A stretch of 57,204 bases of DNA, taken from CALMFQ01 sp964495595. Lineage in GTDB: Bacteria; Pseudomonadota; Gammaproteobacteria; Burkholderiales; SCOH01. Below, piece by piece: positions 51,736 to 57,204 of this stretch. The DNA lies in NCBI GenBank assembly GCA_964495595.1, contig CAZBWH010000012.1, positions 1-57,204 on the forward strand, given 5' to 3'. A program made the position numbers and the translations under genes. Numbering within the stretch: the first letter of the stretch is position 1; each line of letters opens with the position of its first letter. The notes under the pieces were generated by a model, which was not told where the DNA came from, did not search any database, and was given only the letters and a program-made list of their open reading frames with translations.

Positions 51736-53031
51736 TTAGATCGGATCGCTGACCACAAAAACAGGCGAAAAACCGCCGCCGGGCGTGCGGAAATTGGTGG
51801 TTTGCCCGCTATACAGGCGTGCCGCAAACAGTTGAATCTGGCCACGATACACATAGGCCCGCACGTCGAGTTTCAGTTCGCTGATATTGCCATCAGCAAG
51901 ACCCACCAGACGTTCGCTAGGAAGTGCGATCCGTTGCGCCACATAATCGCCGGCAATGATTTCATCCCATACCCGGCGCGTCAGTTTGTCGCCGCGATAG
52001 GCTGCGCGGCTACCAAAACCGCTGGCCGGCTTGAAGAACAATTGCCGACGCTCAGACCAGAGCTGACCCGCAGCGGCTGGCGTAACCCGCTGTGTCGCCG
52101 GCACACCCGCCAACAGCCGTTTAGTCGCACCTTCTGGCACCCCTAGCTGACTCAGCCATGCCTCGTCGCTCAACCACGCCAGATGCCGTTTGTCAGCATA
52201 CAAGGCATGGGCACGCGGGGTCGGTGTCACCACCACGGCATTGGCCCGATATGCCTGCGCCAGCGCCTGACTGGCAGGCTGGCTCAGGTAGAAATCGGTC
52301 AAGCGGTTGTAGACCAGATCGATCGCCAGATCGTCCAGCCACAGGCGCCCGTCGCGCCAGACCAGTTGCGCTGGATCGGCAATTACGCAACGTATCCCGG
52401 AGCGTTCGAACAGATGTTGGAACAACTGAAACTCGGGATACAGATATTGCTGTTCTGGCGCTTCGTCGACGATGGCAACCGTACCGAGCGGTGTGCTCCA
52501 CCCCTGCGCTTGCCATTCTCGCTGGAACATGTCCAGCCATTGCTGCTCCAGATCGGCCATCGGTGTGGCCGGCGGATACAACGGCTGCATCTCGGCGCAG
52601 CATGCGGTTTGCGCCCGCGCCAATGCCAGATTCAGATAAGCGCCGCCGGCGTTGGTGTTGATTTCAATCAGCTGCGGCCCATCCGCCCCGAGATGAAAGT
52701 CGTAACCGAAAAATACCCCATCCGCGCCATGATCGATTCCGGAAATGGCTAGCGCCTGTTGTAAGGCCGCTTGCTGCCATGCTGGCCTGGCGACGGCCTG
52801 ATGGATGGCATCGACGATGGCCTGCATCTGCTGCCGTTGCGCCGGGGTGATGAATACCATCGTCGAAGAAAACAGGTGCGGCCGGCTGACGGCAATCTCG
52901 GCGGCCAGCCCGCGCAATGCCGGCTCGGCTTCCAGTTGCCGCTGCAGCTTGTCGCGATCAAGAAACTGGCAGGCGCAGCCGAGATTCAGTTGTTCGGCGA
53001 TTGACGGCTGAGGGGTGCTGAGATCTGTCAT
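51736..53031 (-). CDS. ATP-grasp-like protein in the arsenic operon
   Basis: A 431-residue protein with ATP-grasp-like motifs: LIEINTNAGGAYLNLAL (about 121-137), IDLVYNRLTDF (237-247), QLFFKPASGFGSRAAY (330-345) and LYSGQTTNFRTPGGGFSP (407-422). The acidic ExN motif precedes the Lys of FFKP. This is the order of circularly permuted ligases such as eukaryotic glutathione synthetase and glutathionylspermidine synthase, and the reverse of ordinary ATP-grasp enzymes. Cys19, 21, 144 and 145 form close pairs. A peptide-type ligase acting on a thiol is possible but unproven. ATG 53031 has AGGA 7 bases upstream. Confidence 0.72.
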   Translation of the reverse strand: MTDLSTPQPSIAEQLNLGCACQFLDRDKLQRQLEAEPALRGLAAEIAVSRPHLFSSTMVFITPAQRQQMQAIVDAIHQAVARPAWQQAALQQALAISGIDHGADGVFFGYDFHLGADGPQLIEINTNAGGAYLNLALARAQTACCAEMQPLYPPATPMADLEQQWLDMFQREWQAQGWSTPLGTVAIVDEAPEQQYLYPEFQLFQHLFERSGIRCVIADPAQLVWRDGRLWLDDLAIDLVYNRLTDFYLSQPASQALAQAYRANAVVVTPTPRAHALYADKRHLAWLSDEAWLSQLGVPEGATKRLLAGVPATQRVTPAAAGQLWSERRQLFFKPASGFGSRAAYRGDKLTRRVWDEIIAGDYVAQRIALPSERLVGLADGNISELKLDVRAYVYRGQIQLFAARLYSGQTTNFRTPGGGFSPVFVVSDPI

Positions 53032-53048
53032 CAGAATTCCTGTCGCTG

Positions 53049-53240
53049 TCATGCGCTGATCAACACCGCTGACGCAGGCTTCGCCTCCGGCTGCGGTCGG
53101 TCGGGCTCGCCTGGCGGCAGAAGCAGAAAATCATCCTGGTCGGCAAATGTTTCTGCCCAGGCCTGCATCATCGCATCCCGCTCGTTTTGCTCGGTCACGC
53201 AGACCCACGCCTTGATGTCCTTGGCAAATCCCATGCACAT
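53049..53240 (-). CDS. 63-residue protein in the arsenic operon
   Basis: A small soluble protein (MCMGFAKDIKAWVCVTEQN at the start) with Cys2 and Cys14, no membrane segment, and a Pro/Glu-rich C-terminus (LLLPPGEPDRPQPEAKP). ATG 53240 has AGGAG 8 bases upstream, better than the Met further up. It lies between aqpS and the ATP-grasp gene, with a 17-bp gap to the latter. No family was recognised. The Cys pair could bind As(III), but that is speculation. Confidence 0.65.
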   Translation of the reverse strand: MCMGFAKDIKAWVCVTEQNERDAMMQAWAETFADQDDFLLLPPGEPDRPQPEAKPASAVLISA

Positions 53241-53295
53241 GATGATGCTCCTTTGCAGTTCTGGATGGAGAAACACATGCCGCCACCGGCTATGG

Positions 53296-53973
53296 TTACC
53301 CGGTTAGCGGTTCTGTTGCCTTGCCGCGCTGCAGCCAGCCGAACAACAGGGTGGCCGCAAGTGCGCCGGCGATCTGGGCAACGATGAATCCGGGCGCATC
53401 CTGCGGTCGAATGCCGGCAAAGGTGTCGCTGGCGGCACGTGCCAGCGTCACCGCCGGGTTGGCGAACGAAGTCGATGCGGTAAACCAGTAGGCGCTGACG
53501 ATATAAGCCGCCACCGCAAACGGCACCGATTCAGCGCGGCTGCGCGAACAGCCCAAAATGACTGCCAGCAGACCGAAGGTGGCGACAAACTCGCTCCACC
53601 ACTGCGCCGGCCCGCTGCGCACATGCTGCGAAGCAAACAGCAGCGGCAGTTCGAACATGGCATGCGCCGCCATCACCCCACAAAACGCACCGCCGATTTG
53701 TGCCAGCACATACAGCGCAGCGTCACGTTGGCTTAGTTCGCCGCGCAGCGCAGCGGCCAGCGATACCGCAGGGTTGAAATGCGCACCGGAAATGGTGCCG
53801 AAAGTCAGGATCAGCGCAATCAGCCCGCCACCGGTGGCCAAGGCGTTAGCCAGCAGCGCCAGTCCGGTGTTGCCGCCGCACAGGCGCTCGGCCATGATGC
53901 CGGAACCGACCACGCAGGCCAGTAGCAGCGCCGTGCCCAGTGCTTCAGCTACCAGTCGTTGCGACAATTTCAT
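53296..53973 (-). CDS. aqpS: Aquaporin/MIP channel of the arsenic operon (AqpS-like)
   Basis: A 225-residue MIP channel: the NPA boxes are HFNPAVS (Asn67) and FANPAVT (Asn170) with an Arg after the second, and six hydrophobic spans. In Sinorhizobium an AqpS aquaporin in the ars operon exports As(III) made by ArsC down its gradient. Here the gene overlaps arsA by 4 bp (ATGA), and no arsenite antiporter is near. The predicted role is As(OH)3 efflux. Confidence 0.88.
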   Translation of the reverse strand: MKLSQRLVAEALGTALLLACVVGSGIMAERLCGGNTGLALLANALATGGGLIALILTFGTISGAHFNPAVSLAAALRGELSQRDAALYVLAQIGGAFCGVMAAHAMFELPLLFASQHVRSGPAQWWSEFVATFGLLAVILGCSRSRAESVPFAVAAYIVSAYWFTASTSFANPAVTLARAASDTFAGIRPQDAPGFIVAQIAGALAATLLFGWLQRGKATEPLTG

Positions 53974-55745
53974 GCTTGCTCCTGTGGACTGAACTCGATC
54001 AACTGCTGCAGTTTGTCGATGCCGACTGGCTCATCACGTAGCAGCGGCACCACGGCCAAGCGGCTGGCGTATTGCTTGCCGACAATGGTGATTTCGCCAC
54101 ACTCGTTGAGCGCCCGCTGGCGCAACAATGGCGATTGCGTACCACTGGCAGCGACGCTGTTATTGATCAGCCATGCCCAGGGTTCGATGCCGGCACGCCG
54201 CAAATCATCCTGCAGGTGCGCTGCTTCAAGCACCGGCGTGGTTTCGGCCAGCGTCACGATCAACACCTTGGTTTGCTTCGGGTCCTGCAACTGCATCATG
54301 GGAGTGGTGAAATGCAGCCCTTTGTCACCCATCTGACGACTTACTTCGCGGTGGTAGGCGCCGGTAGCGTCGAGCAATAGCAAGGTATGGCCAGTCGGTG
54401 CCGTATCCATCACCACGAACTTTTTGCCGGCCTCGCGGATAATGCGCGAGAAGGCCTGAAACACGGCAATCTCTTCGGTACACGGCGAGCGCAAATCCTC
54501 TTCCAGTAGCGCCCGGCCTGCGGCGTCGAGTTGCGCGCCCTTGGTTTGCAACACCTGCTGGCGATAGCGTTCGGTGACTTCATGCGGATCGATGCGGCTG
54601 ACGCCCAGATTGTCCAGCGAACCTTCCAGCGTTTCAGCCAGGTGCGCTGCGGGGTCGGAGGTGGTCAGGTGCACCGGCAATCCGCGCTGCGCCAGTTCGA
54701 CCGCAATCGCCGCCGCCAGCGTGGTTTTGCCGACACCGCCTTTGCCCATCAACATCACCAGCCCATGGCCATCGGCGGCAATTGCGTTGACCAGGCTGGC
54801 CAGCGACTGACCGGCGAAATCGGGCAGAACTGGCGCTTCTGCCGTGGTCTCGATGACTTGTCCGTCCGTTAGTAGCTGGCGCAATGCAGCCAGTCCCACC
54901 AGATTGAACGGCTTGAGTTCAACCGTGTCGCGTGGCAACAGCGCCAATTCTTCGGGAATGTGCGCCAGCGCCTGCTGTTCGCGCCGATGAATCGCCTGTG
55001 CCAGCGGGTCGCTGGCAGTTTCCTGTCGCGGCAGCACGCCGTTGATGACCAGATATTGCTGCGACAGGCCGATGGCAGCCAGCTCGCCATGGGTGCGCGC
55101 CACTTCTCGCAAGGTGGCCTGTTGTGCCCGTGCTACCAGGATCAGTCGGGTACGCTGGCTGTCGGCTAGCGCTTCGACTGCCGCCTTGTATTGGGTGCGC
55201 TGTTTTTCCAGCCCGGCCAGCGGCCCGAGGCAGGAGGCATCGCCTTTGCCCGCTTCCAGAAAGCCGCTCCAGGCGCCCGGCAATTGCAACAGGCGAATGG
55301 TGTGACCGGTTGGCGCGGTATCGAACACGATATGCTCGAATGGCCGTGTCAGCGCGGAATCGGTCAGCAAGGCAGTGAATTCGTCGAATGCTGCAATCTC
55401 TGTGGTACAGGCGCCTGAGAGCTGTTCCTCGATACCCCTGACCACCGCATCCGGCAGCACGCCGCGCACCGGGCCGACAATCCGGTCGCGATAGGCCTGC
55501 GCGGCCGCCTGCGGATCGATTTCCAGCGCGGACAGGCCCGCTACCGCAGGTATGGCGACGATACGGTTGCCGATATCGATGCCAAAAACCTGGCCCACAT
55601 TGGACGCCGGATCGGTGCTGACCAGCAACACCTGCTTGCCCTGCGCGGCCAAGTGAACCGCAGTGGCGCAGGCAATCGAGGTCTTGCCGACGCCGCCTTT
55701 GCCGGTGAAAAACAGATAACGCGGTGCTGCCTGCAGAAATTGCAT
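53970..55745 (-). CDS. arsA: Arsenite-stimulated ATPase ArsA
   Basis: A 591-residue two-domain ATPase. P-loops: GKGGVGKTS with Lys21, and GKGGVGKTT with Lys341. The metal-site cysteines are Cys114, Cys173 and Cys423, matching Cys113/172/422 of plasmid R773 ArsA, and DTAPTGHTIRLLQLP is the allosteric motif. ArsA normally powers ArsB; no ArsB or Acr3 is found in this window. It follows arsD by 16 bp and overlaps aqpS. Confidence 0.96.
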   Translation of the reverse strand: MQFLQAAPRYLFFTGKGGVGKTSIACATAVHLAAQGKQVLLVSTDPASNVGQVFGIDIGNRIVAIPAVAGLSALEIDPQAAAQAYRDRIVGPVRGVLPDAVVRGIEEQLSGACTTEIAAFDEFTALLTDSALTRPFEHIVFDTAPTGHTIRLLQLPGAWSGFLEAGKGDASCLGPLAGLEKQRTQYKAAVEALADSQRTRLILVARAQQATLREVARTHGELAAIGLSQQYLVINGVLPRQETASDPLAQAIHRREQQALAHIPEELALLPRDTVELKPFNLVGLAALRQLLTDGQVIETTAEAPVLPDFAGQSLASLVNAIAADGHGLVMLMGKGGVGKTTLAAAIAVELAQRGLPVHLTTSDPAAHLAETLEGSLDNLGVSRIDPHEVTERYRQQVLQTKGAQLDAAGRALLEEDLRSPCTEEIAVFQAFSRIIREAGKKFVVMDTAPTGHTLLLLDATGAYHREVSRQMGDKGLHFTTPMMQLQDPKQTKVLIVTLAETTPVLEAAHLQDDLRRAGIEPWAWLINNSVAASGTQSPLLRQRALNECGEITIVGKQYASRLAVVPLLRDEPVGIDKLQQLIEFSPQEQA

Positions 55746-55761
55746 CTGGCGCTCTCCCGGC

Positions 55762-56124
55762 TCAGCAGCAACGGCTGCCGCTGCAGCAGCCGCCTGCAGC
55801 GGGTTGTGGTGTCAGCGTCGCGGCGATCCCCGCCCAGCGGGCGAGCTCGTTGCGGCTAGGGTAACGCCCCGCCAGCGCAATTTCGCCATCGACCAGAATC
55901 AAAGGCAGGCCTTCGGCACCGGATCGCTCCAGAAAGGCTTTCACCACCGGTTGATCGGCAAATGCCATCGGCTGTTGCGCCAGGTTGAAACGTTCGACCT
56001 GCACGCCTTGCTGCTTTGCCCAGTCGATATCCGCTGCCAGTGTCACCAGCGCCTGATCGACTTCCACCCCGCAAACGCCGGTGCTGCAACACAACGCCGG
56101 GTCATAGATCCGGATGTTTTTCAT
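55762..56124 (-). CDS. arsD: Arsenic metallochaperone ArsD
   Basis: ArsD hands As(III) to ArsA. The 120 residues start at ATG 56124 (GGAG upstream) and have Cys12, Cys13 and Cys18 (DPALCCSTGVCG), the As-binding triad. Two C-terminal vicinal pairs (113-114, 119-120; GGCCSGSRCC) match the extra pairs in R773 ArsD. It lies between arsC and arsA, overlapping neither. Confidence 0.95.
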   Translation of the reverse strand: MKNIRIYDPALCCSTGVCGVEVDQALVTLAADIDWAKQQGVQVERFNLAQQPMAFADQPVVKAFLERSGAEGLPLILVDGEIALAGRYPSRNELARWAGIAATLTPQPAAGGCCSGSRCC

Positions 56125-56155
56125 TTTGATGCTCCATCGATGATTGAAACAAGGC

Positions 56156-56635
56156 TCAAGGCAAGAGCTGCCCAATCCGGTCCAGCTCGGCTTTCAGCCG
56201 CGCCGGGTCTTGCTGCAACCCTTCCAGCGGCAAGGCCAGCAGCGCCTCGATGCGGTGGCGCAGGATGTCGTAGGCGGTTCTGAAAGCCGCGTCGATTTCC
56301 GCATCGCTGCCGGTGGCGTGGGCCGGATCTTCAACGCCCCAGTGGCTGCGCAGCACCGGGCCGAGGTAGGCCGGGCAGGTTTCGCCGGCTGCGCTGGCGC
56401 AGACGGTGATGACGATATCCGGTGTGGCCGGCAGATTGTCCCAGGACTTGCTGTGGTAGCCCTCGGTATCGATGCCTTCACGCGCCAGCAGTGCCAGCGA
56501 ACGCGGATGCACCCGGCCGGTGGGTTGGCTGCCGGCACTCATCGCCCGCCAGCCGGCCGGGGCCAGATGATTGAAAGTGGCTTCGGCCAGGATCGAACGG
56601 CAGGAGTTGCCGGTGCACAAAAACAGGATATTCAT
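56156..56635 (-). CDS. arsC: Arsenate reductase, low-molecular-weight phosphatase type
   Basis: A 159-residue thioredoxin-coupled type ArsC. The anion loop is CTGNSCRS with nucleophile Cys7, Cys12 and Arg13; the shuttle cysteines are Cys79 and Cys87 (VCASAAGETC). It reduces arsenate to arsenite. The start overlaps the arsR stop (ATGA). Confidence 0.94.
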   Translation of the reverse strand: MNILFLCTGNSCRSILAEATFNHLAPAGWRAMSAGSQPTGRVHPRSLALLAREGIDTEGYHSKSWDNLPATPDIVITVCASAAGETCPAYLGPVLRSHWGVEDPAHATGSDAEIDAAFRTAYDILRHRIEALLALPLEGLQQDPARLKAELDRIGQLLP

Positions 56636-57009
56636 GATTGAGCTTCAGTTGAGGGGGCAGAAATGGGAGGCGATGCGGCTTCGCCGCAACAGGACGGGGT
56701 GCGCAATTCGAGACATTGCTCTGGTTGGCCGGCGCAGCACTCTTCTGTCAGGTAGCCAATCAGATCGAGCATCAGCGGGATATTGGCGCGGTAGCGCTGA
56801 AAACGGCCTTCCTGCGTTACCGACAGCAGATTGGCCTGGGTCAGCGCTTTCAGGTGAAACGACAGATTGGTCGGCGGGATATCCAGCGTCGTTGCGATTT
56901 CGCCGGCAACCATGCCGGCAGCGCCTTGTTTGACCAGCAGCCGAAACACGTCCAGGCGTACGCCGGAGGCGAGTGATTCGAAAAGCATGGTGGCAGTTGA
57001 TTTTTCCAT
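56632..57009 (-). CDS. arsR: Arsenical repressor ArsR
   Basis: A 125-residue winged-helix repressor. There is no ELCVCDL site in helix 3; instead Cys91-Cys92-Cys99 and a further pair, Cys107-Cys108, lie after the C-terminal helix. A similar Cys95/96/102 site is known in Acidithiobacillus ferrooxidans ArsR. It is the first gene of the operon. No ribosome site is visible before the ATG; a leaderless or weakly initiated mRNA is possible. Confidence 0.93.
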   Translation of the reverse strand: MEKSTATMLFESLASGVRLDVFRLLVKQGAAGMVAGEIATTLDIPPTNLSFHLKALTQANLLSVTQEGRFQRYRANIPLMLDLIGYLTEECCAGQPEQCLELRTPSCCGEAASPPISAPSTEAQS

Positions 57010-57012
57010 AAA

Positions 57013-57034
57013 TCAATAATACAACAATTATTGA
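57013..57034. promoter_or_regulatory. Candidate ArsR operator and ars promoter
   Basis: A perfect 8-bp inverted repeat TCAATAAT-ACAACA-ATTATTGA just upstream of the arsR start, in an AT-rich stretch. ArsR sites are usually such ATCA-rich palindromes overlapping the promoter, so this is the best candidate. Confidence 0.7.
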
Positions 57035-57067
57035 AATATAAAAACAATAGCCCCGGCTGCATCCAGC

Positions 57068-57090
57068 AAAAAAAGGGGACTGGCGCCCCC
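57068..57090 (-). terminator. Terminator of the gene upstream of arsR
   Basis: On the minus strand GGGG, an 8-base loop and CCCC are followed by seven T. It is located 54 bases after the stop codon of the partial gene at the window edge, and insulates it from the ars promoter. Confidence 0.6.
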
Positions 57091-57143
57091 TTGGTATCAA
57101 CCGAGTTGCCAGCCGGCATGCCGCCGGCCAGTAACCATCCGAA

Positions 57144-57204
57144 TCAAATCGCCGCAGCCAGACGCGAGCCCTGGTTGATGGCGCGCTTGGCATCCAGCTC
57201 GGCG
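57144..57204 (-). CDS. C-terminus of an unidentified protein
   Basis: The last 19 codons before the stop read AELDAKRAINQGSRLAAAI. The beginning is beyond the window. The frame is open to the edge and followed by a terminator hairpin, so a real gene is likely. Too little is present to name a family. Confidence 0.5.
   Translation of the reverse strand, partial: AELDAKRAINQGSRLAAAI

Noticed and set aside
1..57204. tRNA, rRNA, CRISPR arrays, prophage or IS elements
   Set aside because: No cloverleaf-like T-loop signatures in gaps, no regular repeats with spacers, no transposase, integrase or phage structural genes were seen.

Overview
The window is a GC-rich, gene-dense stretch of a Gram-negative chromosome with no phage, insertion sequence, CRISPR array or RNA gene that I could recognise. 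Protein sequences and gene order (tolQRAB-pal-cpoB-queEC, rpsP-rimM-trmD-rplS, pilBCD-coaE-zapD) point to a betaproteobacterium. The wording of several proteins (HtpX, RuvB, PilB, ZapD) suggests Neisseriales/Chromobacteriaceae; this is recognition from memory, not a search. A run of 10 N at 11774-11783 marks an assembly gap inside htpX.

Layout. 1-2.2 kb: end of a lipoprotein gene, an exported envelope protein, and divergent ruvB plus a small membrane protein. 2.3-8.3 kb: the Tol-Pal envelope system followed by queuosine genes queE and queC. 8.4-15.2 kb: a Tat-exported PhoD-like phosphatase with a large Ala-rich insertion, the membrane protease HtpX, an NhaR-like regulator and a chemoreceptor. 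15.3-23.9 kb: two chalcone-isomerase-like paralogues around a flavoprotein, a YgiQ-type radical SAM protein, an MFS/tautomerase/unknown-protein set and a small periplasmic protein. 23.9-34.9 kb: argJ, mutY, an orphan solute-binding protein, AsmA- and Tim44-like envelope proteins, a 51-residue Arg-rich small ORF, trmO with an AraC regulator, a periplasmic binding protein and a cation diffusion facilitator.

35-40 kb: a small exported protein with a leader-like motif, then a probable zinc-acquisition operon (outer-membrane barrel with a His/Glu/Asp-rich loop, binding protein, ATPase, permease) preceded by a good Zur-box candidate. 40-44.6 kb: the ribosomal rpsP-rimM-trmD-rplS operon with clear promoter and terminator, ffh and a CcsA/HemX-like membrane protein. 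44.9-50.4 kb: type IV pilus genes pilB, pilC and pilD with coaE and zapD; a 15-bp perfect inverted repeat separates pilC from pilD.

50.4-57.2 kb: an RlmN-like methyltransferase and then, all on the minus strand, an arsenic operon read as arsR-arsC-arsD-arsA-aqpS-(63-aa protein)-(ATP-grasp-like protein), followed by a decayed fragment of a second arsA. No ArsB or Acr3 efflux protein lies in the window; the only channel in the operon is an aquaporin whose gene overlaps arsA by 4 bp. This unusual composition, the circular-permutation-like motif order of the ATP-grasp protein and the arsA relic make it the most interesting locus here. The tightly overlapping starts and stops (ATGA, GTGA, TGATG) in tol, rim/trm, pilD-coaE and ars genes indicate translationally coupled operons.
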